The translations under genes and the position numbers were made by a program. A stretch of DNA of 64,000 nucleotides from Paramacrobiotus metropolitanus (taxonomy: Eukaryota > Tardigrada > Eutardigrada > Parachela > Macrobiotidae), in NCBI RefSeq assembly GCF_019649055.1, contig NW_026570222.1, positions 1,426,001 to 1,490,000 on the forward strand. Reading direction: 5' to 3'. A model generated the notes under the pieces. The model was not told the DNA's origin. It did no database searches and saw nothing but the letters and a program-made list of their open reading frames with translations. Position 1 is the first letter of the stretch. Every line of letters starts with the position of its first letter. Positions 1 to 10,545 of this stretch are shown here, one piece after another.

Positions 1-3
1 GTC

Positions 4-532
4 TATGGAATTCCGAATGGCCGGGAGTTTTGTTGATGTTTGCTGTTTGATTCAGAAAGTTTGATCAAAGATCAATGATTACAAGACAATGAATTTGGAT
101 AGTTTGGTTTAAAACCATTGATTTTCAAATCAGTGATTTTCAGTCAATGATTATGAATCAATGATTTTCGGACACCATGATTTGAAATCAGTGATTTTTA
201 GTGATTATGAATCAATAATTTTCGGACACCATGATTTGAAATCAGTGATTTTCAGATCAGTGATTTTCAGCCAATGATTACGAATCTATGATCTTCGAAA
301 ACCATGAATTTGAAATCAGTGATTTTCAGATCAGTGACTGTAAATGACTGACTTAAATGGCTTGATTTTGGGTTAGTGAATACATTTCACAGGCGATTGA
401 ATTAAAATCAATGGTTCATTAAAGACTGATTTGCAATCATTGATTGCCCTGCACTGACCTGCCATCAGTGATTTTCAATACGCAACCGTCGCCGCGTGCA
501 CTGGATGCCGCTATTCGGACTTGGAAAACACG
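4..532 (+). repeat. Left inverted repeat of the 3.4-kb element, TGATT-rich
   Basis: This is the reverse complement of 2938-3419, with scattered mismatches and small indels. It has a unique outer part of about 60 bases, then many imperfect copies of units such as tcagtgattttcag and tcaatgattatgaatc, then an inner unique part ending near cggacttggaaaa. The arms differ in length because some sub-units are present in different copy number. Reiterated motifs inside long terminal repeats are typical of multiple binding sites for a transposase or accessory protein; that role is inferred. Confidence 0.8.
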
Positions 533-1789
533 AAAATGTTTGGTATCCAGTGCACCGTAGACTCTGCGGCACAAGAAAACCGTCTTAAAACGCGGCTGCG
601 CACTCCTGTTCACTACCACCCAACCAATCCGAATTGCGCACAGCTACTCAATACTGAGTCCAGATAACTAATTGCTAGTGCAGCTTTAATTCTAGCATAA
701 TAATGATGTATTACTTGTGACATTCAACTAAAATAATATCGAAATAATACATTTTCTTCTGGATAAGAACTTGACATTTCATTAGCAAAGATGAAATAAC
801 AACCACCATTGCTTTTACATCTTCCATTAACTGGCAAACTGAAAATCGACGAGAAGCAATATGTATATCAATTGAACATCTTAACTTAGAAAGCTTATTA
901 ATCCTTTTGTAGTAATGTACATAAAAAATGATAACAATGCGTGCACATAGATTTTACTTACTTTTCGAAAACAAAAACTCCGTTCAGTATATATGGATAA
1001 ATTTTGTAATGCTCTGCAAGAAAATTTGACAACATTCTAAACAAATACGAAAGCAACACATGTATCTGAATCATAGAAAGCAAACATTTTACAACAGGTC
1101 GTACATTGAGATGTACTGCTGGCTGTACGATAAATAATGCTAATGGTATTGCTAAATTGAACTTGGTGCTCTACAGGTTAGACTGCAGGGCATGCACTAG
1201 GTTGTACTCGGGCTGTGCTGCAGGTTGTACTACAGGAACATTAGGCAAACAAGCGAGGCAAACCAGCACGCCGGGGTCGGCCGCACTATAGCCATATGGC
1301 ACAAGATATCAGCTAAGCATCTTGAATATTTTCTTAATTGTATTTTATCACATCAGAAAAACAAATATAGTAATAGCACACAGAATTTAGGATATTAAAA
1401 AATTTAGGCAGCCCATCGCAATGATTGTTGATTTGTTTAACGTAATGCATCTGAATTCTTAAATACTTTTCTGAGCGCAATATAAGTCACCCTATTAACA
1501 CTTTTTTTGCAAAAAACTAAAGACAAAAGTGTTTTTTTTTCTGAAAGCTGCAGATTGTCCGCGTCTCTGGTTTTATGAATTTGTTAATTCGGCTCGATGC
1601 AGTGCTAAAATTCATTAATAATTTTGTCTTGCGTATCAAATATATATCCATGCTTCCAGTTTACCGGTTTCAATTTTTACGCCTCAAATTATTTCTAATG
1701 TGATTAAGTATAATTACAAAAATATTCAATATGCTTAACTAATATCTTCTGCATTTTAACTATACTCCGGCGTGTACAGAACTTGTTTG
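533..1789. other. AT-rich interior of the 3.4-kb element, no gene seen
   Basis: I see no convincing coding region. Two patches, near 1100-1275 and 1765-1835, carry short related units of the form gtactacagg followed by cattaggcaaacaag, in opposite orientations. Related units recur near 2570-2660. They look like short internal repeats belonging to the nested structure. Confidence 0.5.
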
Positions 1790-2590
1790 CCTAATGTACC
1801 GCCTGTAGTACAGCTCGTAGTATAGCCGTAGTACACTAACAAGCAAAATATTTCCATTGAGTTATTCTCACATACCAGACGCCTATCGCTTTATAGAAAA
1901 AATTTTTGTAGTGGGTTGGTTTCTATTTTTATCGTTTAAAAACATGTAAATTAAGTATAGCATTTCGTCCTGTGACGTGTCTGTGCGCACTTCAAAGATG
2001 CCGCCCATCACGCATCGGAGATACCGATCTTCTGCAGCGCTGATTGCGGGCATGCTGCATCGCGTGGTTATTAGCTTGGCTGATCATATCCGGATTTAGC
2101 TGAAGCTGGCACAAAGTACGCTGTAGATTCTGAGCACTAAACACTTGAACGCGGTGTAATTTTGTTTGTGTTCTAAAATTCCAAATCTAATTTCGACGAT
2201 TTTGAACCTTAAATGCACATGAAAATATCAACAATCTATTTTGTGAACTCTTTGTAAACTCAAAACTAAAGCAAATAAAGACTCTTTATTGCCAACGCAG
2301 ATGTCGTACAGGCGGGCCAGCGCTCAGTTTTCACCGAATTTCAGTATTTCGGATGCGTGATGGGTGGCGTCTTTGAAGTGCGCACAGACGCGTCATTGGA
2401 CGATTTGCAATACTAACTTCATTTTTTTTAAACGATAAGAATAAAGACCACCCCGCTATAAAAAACACTGCTTGACAAAGCTAATTTTTCTCCATAAAAC
2501 GATATGCGTCTGGTATGTGTGCGAATAACTCAATGGAACTATTTAGCTCGTAAGTTTAGTTAGTGGGAAAGCCTGCAGTACAGCTTAATG
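1790..2590. repeat. Nested inverted repeat inside the 3.4-kb element
   Basis: Bases about 1790-2040 pair with about 2310-2590 in inverted order. Matching blocks include ttccattgagttatt, cataccagacgc, atcgtttaaaa and gtctgtgcgcacttcaaaga, followed by cgcccatcacgcatc (left) against the complement of gatgcgtgatgggtggcg (right). The loop between them is about 270 bases. The arms have diverged more than the outer ones. This could be an older element into which, or around which, the outer element formed. Confidence 0.75.
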
Positions 2591-2937
2591 TTCAGCTATC
2601 ACTGGTCAGTCTTACTTAATGTACATCCTGGAGTACCCGTTAATGTCCTGCCTGGAGTAAAAGCTTTATGTTTTTCGTGACCGGATCACTGGAACACTTA
2701 TATTATCTCGCTTGCATAGAATGCCATCCTTTTCTTCTTTTACAGTATAACAGAATTTATGGTGATATACAGAACTTCGTTTAACTTGTTTTTCGCATTT
2801 TTCATCAAATAATTAAAAATGTGAAGCACTGCAACATATCATTATTTGTGTATCACTCTGAATGATTTCTAAACCTTTTACTGGAGTAAATTTATTGGAA
2901 TCGGTAGATAGGAATCGGAACTTGTAAAGCGTGAAAA

Positions 2938-3419
2938 CTTTTCCAAGTCTGAATAGCGGGTTTCCATTGCACGCGGCGACGGTTACGTATTGAAAATCAC
3001 TGATGGCAAGCCAATGAATGGCAATCAATGATTGCAGGTCTGTCTTTAATGAATCATTGATTTAATACAATCACCAGTGAATCACCAGTTAATTGTATTC
3101 AGTGATCCAAAATCAAAACATTTAAGTCAGTCATTTTCAATCACCGATCTGAAAATCACTGATTTCAAATCATGGTGTTCGAAAATCATTGATTCATAAT
3201 CATTGACTGAAAATCACTGATCTGAAAATCACTGATTTAAAATCATGGTGTCCGAAAACCATTGATTCATAATCATTGACTGAAAATCACTGATCTGAAA
3301 ATCAATGGTTTTAAATCAAACCATCCAAATTCATTGTCTTGTAATCATTGATCTTTGATCAAACTTTCTAAATCAAACAGCAAACATCAACAAAACTCCC
3401 GGCCATTCGGAATTCCATA
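2938..3419 (-). repeat. Right inverted repeat of the 3.4-kb element
   Basis: This is the mirror copy of the left arm. Shared landmarks in inverted order are the gcacgcggcgacggtt block near 2970, the atcaatgattgcaggtc block near 3025, repeated tgaaaatcactgatctg units, and the terminal ccggccattcggaattccata. Confidence 0.8.
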
Positions 3420-3486
3420 CGAGTCGGGACTCTCCTCCGTGAAAGTCGGAGTCAGTGTGACACTATGCTGCTGTGTGCGCCTGATA

Positions 3487-3787
3487 TGTACTGTACTATG
3501 GCGTACAAAACGCGCAAAATTAACATAACGTGAAGTGCTGAGTTATGAATGGTGATCTATAATTAGTGAATAATAACTGCTGATTAATAAGTGTTGATTT
3601 TAATTACATCGGTGATCTTTAAGTGGTGATTTAACAACGGTGAATCAATAGTGCTGATTAAATAAGTAGTCCTGATCAGATAGAGCTGATTAGATAGTGC
3701 TGATTTAACAATGATGATAAGACTGGGGTGATTAAAAGTGTAAAAGTGGTGATGATAGAGTGGTGATTTATCAACGTGACTGCCGCC
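3487..3787 (+). repeat. Left terminal inverted repeat of the 15.1-kb element
   Basis: This matches the complement of 18316-18592. It opens TGTACTGTACTATGGCGTAC, continues cgcgcaaaattaa, aacgtgaagtg and attagtgaataataactgctgat, then becomes an array of about fifteen ggtgat/gctgat/gatgat words, and closes with tttatcaacgtgactg. The spacing of the TGAT words is irregular. Confidence 0.85.
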
Positions 3788-4429
3788 TCCTGAACCGGAA
3801 GCCTAATTTCCGGACTTCGAAGAATTTTCTGAGTTCTTGTACATTCCAATTCCACCCACCAGTTCCAATGAGTGAGTGGAATTTAACGCATTCTTTGGAA
3901 GTGACAGTTATTTTTACTGGAAATGCTCTTCTAATGGTACTGAAATTTGTTTATTCTTAGCGACTTTGGATTATTGCGATCCATTTAAGAGCAAGTCTCT
4001 AATTTTTCAGTATTTATCACTTTATTTGTTTAGAAACCAAGAGAAATTTGAAATGGATCAGTTTTTTCAGTTTGCGTACTCGGTTGTAAGACGTGCGGAG
4101 CGTTATTTAATAGTCCAGAATGGGATCAGGATCAAGATAGTTGACGGAGCGCTGACAGATGGATTATTTATGGGTAACTTGCCCAAACAGCAACGGTTGC
4201 TGATAAATTTGTTGGAATTTTGAATGTTTTCTTTGTTAGATATACGAGAGATATCTGCGAAAATATTCCGGAGGAGCGGACGGTAAGCGCAAGAGCTTTT
4301 TGATGTGTTAATAAACTACTCCAGTCGCTTACGGGATCTACTGCAGAAGACGAAAACGGACTGTGTCCGTTTCCCATCACGCAGCACACCAGATGGAAAA
4401 ATATTCTTCCGGAGGATGATTTACTGATC

Positions 4430-5566
4430 TGCGGTTCGAGGTTATGAATGTATTGCTGAGCTGTATGGAGTTTCTAAGAGGACCGTCACGTACAGATTGG
4501 CAGATGCTGGCTTGAATAGGAAAGTAAGGGATGTGCCAGCATCACGGCACGGTTGGGTGTAGTACTCGTAGATATTTTAGTTCGTTGCAGATTTGCATTG
4601 GTGAATTCTTATCTTTTTTGATTGTTATATACGGTATAAGCAGGCTATGTGTTAATTTAAATTCGTTTGCTTTTTCAGTACTCGGAATTGAGTGATGGAT
4701 TTGGATCGCGTGATTGTGGACATTTTAAATTCGTTCCCGAACGTAGGATATCGTTACATTAACGGCCAGTTAAAATCAGGAGGTTTAACAGTTCAACGCA
4801 CGAGAATTCTGGCTTCTATGAGAAGAGTGGATCCTTATGGCATAGCCAACCGGTTTTTCCATTTTGTTCCTCGCCGCGTTTATTCAAATGCTGGACCGAA
4901 CGCGTTGTGGCACATTGATGGCAATCACAAGTTGGTCCGCTGGGGATCTGCATCTACACGGTATTATTGACGGTTATTCTCGGACGGTTATTTCCCTCGT
5001 CGTTGCAACGAACAATCGGGCAAGCACAGTGCTGCAAGCCTTCCTCGTTGGTGCTGAAGCTTGGGGAGTACCGTCCAGAGTGAGAAGCGATTGCGGCGGT
5101 ACAATACCATTTTTGCGCTTTTGTCAGTTTTGCGATTTTTGCTTTTCCTCAGTGTATTTTTCTTTTTACGAGTCGTCAATTCTCAGTAGTGAATGATCTT
5201 ACTATTTTTTTCAAATTAGGAGAAAATTTCGGAGTTGCACGCTGGATGGAGCATTATATGGGGCCGAACCGCGCCAGTATCATTATGGGACCGTCAGTTC
5301 ACAATCAGCGGATAGAACGGCTTTGGAGAGACTTGGGTCGCGTTGTGATTAAATTGTTTCGATCTATCTTCATTCACATGGAAAATATGCGAATTTTGGA
5401 TATGACCAGTGCCCGCGACATGATGGTTTTGCACTTAGTATTCACGGAAAGAATTCAGGATAAGCTAAATAGCTTTATTTCCTTTTTTAATAACCACAAA
5501 TTGCGCACGGAGGGCGAGAAGTCACCAAGGCAGTTGTTTGTTCTCGGCTGTAATCAGAAGGATTGA
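4430..5566 (+). pseudogene. DDE integrase/transposase of the 15.1-kb element, frameshifted
   Basis: A short helix-turn-helix-like stretch (ELYGVSKRTVTYRLADAGL) lies near 4460-4516. An intron ends at the ttttttcag before 4680, and the catalytic core follows. The core shows WHIDGNHKLVRW with the first catalytic Asp, DGYSR, NNRASTVLQAF, then VRSDCGG with the second Asp, and after a 121-nt intron (5099-5219) HNQRIERLWRD with the catalytic Glu. This layout is that of the integrase-core transposases widespread in cnidarian, mollusc and fish genomes. One extra base near 4698 and another near 4945 each shift the frame, so this copy cannot make a full enzyme unless these are assembly errors. The stop is at 5564-5566. 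Further N-terminal exons may lie in 3760-4230 but I cannot join them with confidence. Confidence 0.8.
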
Positions 5567-5685
5567 AAGGTTTTCCTCTGGAAGAAATCTTGTCGGCTGA
5601 TACTGCCTGACGCCGACGTGGATGTCGCAGAAAATTTCCGCAGTACTTAAGAAATCAAGTTGGCCATTCCAGGGATTCTGTCCCG

Positions 5686-5985
5686 GTGTGCGATATAATC
5701 AGCCGCTTCCCTGTTGAAGCTCAGTTAATTCGGGCTAGTATGGATCTGATGCGGGATGATGGGTTTCATGGAATTCAGGTTTTGCGAAGCAAAGGAAATG
5801 TTACAACATTATTTTGGATAAAGGTAGATATGACAAATCAGTGTATCCGAATTTTAGAAAACCCGTGGTGTTACTCCGTTGATATTACTGATACCGGCAG
5901 AGTTAAAAGCGATAGTTTAGATGGAAGAAGTGAGCTTTATGTCATAGTAAGTGAGCGTTGTATTTACTGCTTCTGCCGAATTTAA
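5686..5985 (+). pseudogene. Probable C-terminal tail of the integrase
   Basis: An open frame of 99 codons begins 120 bases after the integrase stop. Its first 35 codons, around PVEAQLIRASMDLMRDDGFHGI, resemble the conserved tail that follows the catalytic core in this transposase type (a proline-rich start, a short helix, then a DDG-HGI motif), by my recollection of the family. The tail is separated from the core by stops in this frame, so it is either a further exon or another break. The last 60 codons are not recognised. Confidence 0.4.
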
Positions 5986-6389
5986 GGTTTTGTAAATTCT
6001 GGATGTGTTGTTTTATCGTGAAGGCGCAACGGCCTGTTGAAAACTAAACATACGGCGAGCATATTAAGTGAAAAGGCCGCTGCGCTGACAGAAAAGTCTA
6101 ATTTAATACAGTAGTAACTATTACTGCGCATTAAATTTAATACAGTACGCCGCCTCCTGAAAATGTGCCGCCGGTATTGACGACACATAAAATCCGATGA
6201 AGTGCTATTCCGTACAGGCTGCTATTAAAATTTACGTCTATAAAGTATGATACATTCACGTGCATTATTTTATTGTCGGAAGTTTTATGAATTGATCCGG
6301 TTTGTTTCTGGTCTCATTCAGCTGCGTTAAGGAGTCCGGCATCCCTGCACGCACGCGGGATCGGTTGACGTGGATCACGCTGCATCATT
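5986..6389. other. Spacer between integrase tail and Piwi remnant
   Basis: I see no gene. The sequence is likely to include decayed upstream Piwi exons, because the Piwi similarity starts abruptly in the PAZ region, but I cannot align them. Confidence 0.4.
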
Positions 6390-7735
6390 TATCTTCCCAT
6401 GGCTATGAAGATCGGCAGATGAACAAGCGACGACTCTGTCAGCTGACTGGCATCCAGGATGATTTGCGGGCAAGTTTTGCGGCCATGAAGGTACCATTTC
6501 TCCGCTGATGATTTATTTACTTTTGTATTATAGAAAATTCTGTGCCTAAAAGTGCCTTTTGAAACTTGAGATGATTGTGGTTGAAATTCTGATGTACTTT
6601 TAGTACACCGTTTAATTAATTCTTTGTAAATTTCAAGTATAACAAAACATTGTAAGGTTGCACAGAGGTTGCGAGTATTGTTGCTTGCTACACGTACAAC
6701 GCTTTGTCTGTACTGTGGAACTTTTAGTACTTCAGTACGGCGTTTTGAAATATCGATATTTGATACTGGTTAAGGCGTTTATGTTTGACAAATTCACTTT
6801 GCTCAGGCCATCGCCATAGCCACCAAACTGAATCCCCAACAGCGTGCGGAAACAATCAAGGGTATTTTAAATGACCTTGACCGAGGCCAAGAGGCCCAGA
6901 AAATTCTACAGACGTTCGGCATCAAAATTAGTAAAGAATTGCTACGTATGCCTGGGCGAGTGTTACAGCGCGAACAGCTTTATCTGTGGTCAATCACCAA
7001 ATCCCGTTACTGTTCCGGAAAACGGCGACTGGACGCGTAATACGACCGGTGGAAAGCTTATGGATCCCAGAGGGCGGAACATTGGACCTTGATTTTCGAA
7101 AAGCGGGACCAAAAATGCGGAAGATTCTGCTCGCGCCTTCCGTGACGCCAGTCAAAGTCTTGGCATGCCGCTCGGAAATCCTCAGATAATGATGCTAACT
7201 GCCGATCAAAACATCACATATGCCCGTAGCATTGCTAAAGCCGCGGTGGAAAACGAAGTATAATATTTTTCTCTAATAATTAAACAAGTTTTTCTATGGA
7301 TATCACAGTTCTAAACTTGTTTAATCGCTTCGCAGGTCATTATGAGTCGTACACTGGGAAGGTCAGATCGTTTGCGCGCATTTGCGCAGAAAATCGCTTT
7401 GCAAATCAATTGCAGGCTGGGTGGATCCATTTGGCATGGCTAAAATGCTGACAATGTAAGGCTAAATCTGCTTTTATGAAGATAATGATAACAAATTTTG
7501 TATTGTTAATTTGTTTTTCAGAAGAAAAGATCCAATGAGTCTTGTGGTGATTGGAGTGGACGCCTGTTACGACATCAAACGAAGAAAAGATTCGATCGCA
7601 GCTTTGGCTAGCACGGACGACGATTTCACGCACTGGCATAGTCGTTGTAACTTTCAGCCACCAAAAACGGATTTGGCATCAGGGTTAAAGTTTTCGTTCG
7701 CTTGTGCAATGATTTCGTATGCAAGGGTATGAGCG
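6390..7735 (+). pseudogene. Decayed Piwi-clade Argonaute, PAZ end to first part of PIWI domain
   Basis: Consecutive blocks match a Piwi protein in order. LCQLTGIQDDLRASFAAMK (end of PAZ) is followed after an intron by LNPQQRAETI and MPGRVLQREQ near 6820-6970, then GDWTRNTTGGKL near 7024, a MID-like stretch SARAFRDASQSLGM near 7122, SRTLGRSDRLRAFAQKIALQ near 7342-7402, and the PIWI core IGVDACYDIKRRKDSIA near 7550. The first catalytic Asp is at 7559-7561. Block frames change at least twice (near 6970 and 7110) and there are in-frame stops, so this is a pseudogene. Introns are retained, so it was copied from DNA, not from a processed mRNA. The exon that should carry the second catalytic Asp is absent; an aminomethyltransferase fragment occupies its place. 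Piwi proteins use piRNAs to silence transposons in the germ line. Confidence 0.85.
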
Positions 7736-8143
7736 TTTTAGTAGAACATAAGAGATTTGACTTTCTCAGACGTTTTGCAGGTAGTCCCGGTCAATGCCGT
7801 TGATTTATCAAGACCAGTCCATTTCGGAATCTCACATCCATACTCGGAAACACTACAGTATTTTTGATGAAAGTACAGTATTGCTGACGGAAGGTCTTGC
7901 ATTTTTCTTGCGTGCCGTGTATTAAATTATGATTTTATTTTCGTGTTGATATTAATTTATGCTTAAAAAAGTACCTGTTAAGTATCTCATGGTCAGTCAG
8001 CGGTTACGATACTCGTACTGCCGATTACGTTATCCTGTACGTTACCACTACCGTAAAGTCCATGTATTATTTTCCATGGCTGTATGCATCGGATTGTCTG
8101 AATTTGTGAATGTTTACTTTTTTGTTATGCTGTTTTAATTGTT

Positions 8144-9660
8144 GTGCAGGTGTCTCACAAGCAACAGCTGGTCATTCACGGCAACGATCGGCATGAGTTC
8201 TGGGAATCTGTTTGCGTGTCGGATGTTAAAAAGCAACCGGAAAACAGCGGCACATTAAGTTTGTTATCCAACGAGAGCGGTGGCATCATTGATGATACGG
8301 TGCAGATGAACACCAGTCACGGACATCTCTTCGTAGTTGTTAACGCCGGTTGTGCGGCAAAGATCTAGAATATTTAACGAAAAAAGTCTTGGACTTCCAG
8401 AAGAAGGGGAAGGGTGCTCAAATGGGCATCGTGACTGTGCAGGAAAGAGCTTTGATTGCAGTTCAAGGTTTGCTGTAACGGAAATCTGTATTCATAATTG
8501 CTGTTCAGGTTCAGTTGACTTATTGCACGTCTTTACGGGTTACGGATTATATAAGTGAGTTCTCACGTTCTGTTTCAGCATGACGACGTTTAAAAAACTG
8601 TTAAAAGTATGTATTGGCATGGAGTTATCATATTATCGATAAAAACAGACTTTTTGTCAGTATTGTACCTATTCGGCATTATGTTAAAGAAAAATCTGCT
8701 TTGGTTTTCGTTCGTTTGATTCGAAGTTACGGTCAGAGTGACACTTAACCTTTTGCCGTATATATGTCCTTTTTTCTCTGATTAGAACCGGAAATGTCAA
8801 GAGTTATTCAGCCCGGCTTAAAGGATTCGTTGGATAGCTTGGAATTCCTGCAGACTACGTTTTGTACACTGTACGGATTTGAGGGATGTCGAACTACCAA
8901 ATGCGGCTACACCGGCGAAGATGGCGTTGAGGCACGTGCTTAGTGCTTACACTATGGACGCTCTAGTGTTCCCATGCATAATTCAAACTTCAGATATCCT
9001 GTCTTTCCATGGACGCTCTAGTGTTCCCATGCATAATTCACTATGTACGCTTTAGTGTTCCCATGCATAATTCAAACTGCAGATATCCTGTCTTTCCAAA
9101 GATGCTGCGCCTTTATGTGATATATTGTTAAAGTCGCATGAAGGGCAGGTACGAATGGCTGGTTTGGGAGCCAGGGATTCACTCCGGCTGGAAGCCGATC
9201 TGTGTTTGTCCGGAAACGATATTAACGAACAAGCGACACCGGTAGAAGCTAACTAACCTGGACGATAGGTAAACCTATTAAAGCAAGCAAAAAATTTCAA
9301 AGTATTCCAAAATTTTTTTAATTGTTGGAAATATATGCGTAATTGTAGGAAAACGCCGTCGCAAAGAGGGTGGAATTCCGGGTGCAGAGAAAATCCTTCC
9401 CCAAATCAAAGGGGGGTGCAGAAGAAACGTGTTGGAATTATTTCCACTAGAGCACCTGCCCGAAGTATGAAAACTTGCGGGCATATTACGCATGACATTG
9501 TATGGATGTGATTTATCAAGGATGTGGTATCGTTTGCATGTCATCCCAACAATGCTTTTGCAAACTTGGAGTTTGTCCGTAAAATGTGGAGGGAAAAGTT
9601 TCGAAAATGCCTTTTGTGGAGGCAAATTATTACCATGCCAAAGGACATAAACAGAGCTAA
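8144..9660 (+). pseudogene. AMT: Decayed glycine-cleavage T protein (aminomethyltransferase)
   Basis: Blocks in order match mitochondrial aminomethyltransferase, which passes the glycine methylene group to tetrahydrofolate: VSHKQQLVIHGNDR (8150), SGTLSLLSNESGGIIDDTV (8249-8305), VVNAGC, FEGCRTTKCGYTGEDGVE near 8880-8932, [19 protein letters not shown] near 9168, TPVEAN, then GKRRR across an intron near 9350, and SKMPFVEANYYHAKG before the stop at 9658-9660. Frameshifts occur near 8355 and 9253, and there are internal stops. The N-terminal quarter is missing. The retained intron shows this is not a retrocopy. It lies in the middle of the Piwi remnant and on the same strand. Confidence 0.85.
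8954..9097 (+). repeat. Tandem repeat inside the aminomethyltransferase remnant
   Basis: A unit of about 55 bases, beginning atggacgctctagtgttccc, occurs at 8954-9008 and 9042-9097, with a truncated copy of about 33 bases between them. It falls in what would be an intron of the remnant. Confidence 0.85.
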
Positions 9661-9968
9661 TGTCTGGCGTTACAGTATTACAACGCGCTAAGCAAAAGTA
9701 TGTAACTGGCTGACCTATGATTCCGTTATGTTTTTGGTTTCGCTGTCGTTCGTTTTTTAGCCTGTGCAAGATAACGGGATCGTCATAACTGCATTGTTAT
9801 AACTGCACTCGTTTTTTTGTTACTAATTGTTAGTTGTTTGAGTTAATAATCCTATGCGCAAAAAAACCAAAGGTCCATAGTTGTATTTGACCGGCGGTTA
9901 GCTTCATTTGCCGCATAATGTGTTGAATGCATTGCAAATAAAATTCTACCTGTTTTTTTACAAAGCGC
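9661..9968. other. Spacer between aminomethyltransferase and Piwi remnants
   Basis: I see no gene. A short pyrimidine run and AG precede the Piwi block at 9983, consistent with a former splice acceptor. Confidence 0.4.
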
Positions 9969-10393
9969 ATGATGTTATTGCAGAAAAATACTTTGCTGAA
10001 TCCTAAACCAGGAACCGTGTGCGATGAAGGAATTACTCGCCGGGATATGTACGATTCCTATCTTGTGCCGCAAAATGTGCGTGAGGGGAGCGTATCACCG
10101 GTTCGTTTCATTGTGTGCTGCCAGCCGCCGGAACCGAGGTTGACCGTGGATGACATCCAAGGCTTAAACTGACCGACATGTACTACCACTAGACACCGGA
10201 ACTATTCGTGTGCCGGCATCTTGCATGGTACGTTCGGAATAATATGTTTCATTTCAGATCGTAGTTGAAATCAATACGCTGTTGATATTTGCAGTATGCC
10301 CGAAAATTGGCGTACCAGAGTGGAGCATGCTATGAACGCAGCAACCGGACACAGCGCTGCTGGAAACATTATTTTATCTGTAAACAGCTGAAA
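9969..10393 (+). pseudogene. Piwi C-terminal exons, catalytic His replaced by Arg
   Basis: This continues the Piwi copy after the aminomethyltransferase interruption. LLNPKPGTVCDEGITRRDMYD and VREGSVSPVRF match the late PIWI domain. After a frameshift near 10180, LDTGTIRVPASCM leads through an intron (about 10229-10292) to YARKLAYQSG. In Piwi proteins the corresponding stretch carries the last catalytic residue, a histidine after Tyr-Ala. Here the codon at 10301-10303 is cga (Arg). The stop lies at about 10391-10393. With one catalytic exon missing and this residue changed, the copy could not slice RNA even if it were expressed. Confidence 0.85.
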
Positions 10394-10439
10394 TAAGATC
10401 CCGCATGGTAGAAACGGTGTGATTGTATTTTACGGATGT

Positions 10440-10545
10440 GAGTTCGCCATGCTGGATGATTTGCGGGTAAATTCTGCGTCGATGAAGTACTTCGTATGTC
10501 AATTCGCCTCTGCTGATTCATTTTACTTTTTTCCTCAAAAATCGT
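10440..10545 (+). pseudogene. Second, very short Piwi PAZ remnant
   Basis: The bases gatgatttgcgggtaaattctgcg and the following aagta and ctgctgattcattttactttt match 6453-6530, which is the PAZ-end exon and the start of its intron in the main Piwi remnant. Because the similarity crosses the exon border, this is a DNA-level duplicate. It lies just after the C-terminal end of the main copy, as expected for a former head-to-tail pair. Confidence 0.65.

Larger units (their letters stand above)
4..3419. mobile_element. 3.4-kb non-autonomous foldback-type element with long inverted repeats
   Basis: The first roughly 530 bases and the bases from 2938 to 3419 are reverse complements of each other. 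The outermost matching bases are tatggaattccgaatggccg on the left and its complement ending at 3419. No open frame in the interior resembles a transposase or any known protein, so the element would have to be moved by enzymes made elsewhere. The window starts only three bases outside the left end, so a target-site duplication cannot be tested. The element lies 67 bases outside the large transposon to its right and is not nested in it. Confidence 0.8.

Noticed and set aside
9278-9769. Minus-strand frame of 163 codons
   Set aside because: It is the antisense shadow of the aminomethyltransferase remnant, whose plus-strand blocks match the protein family.
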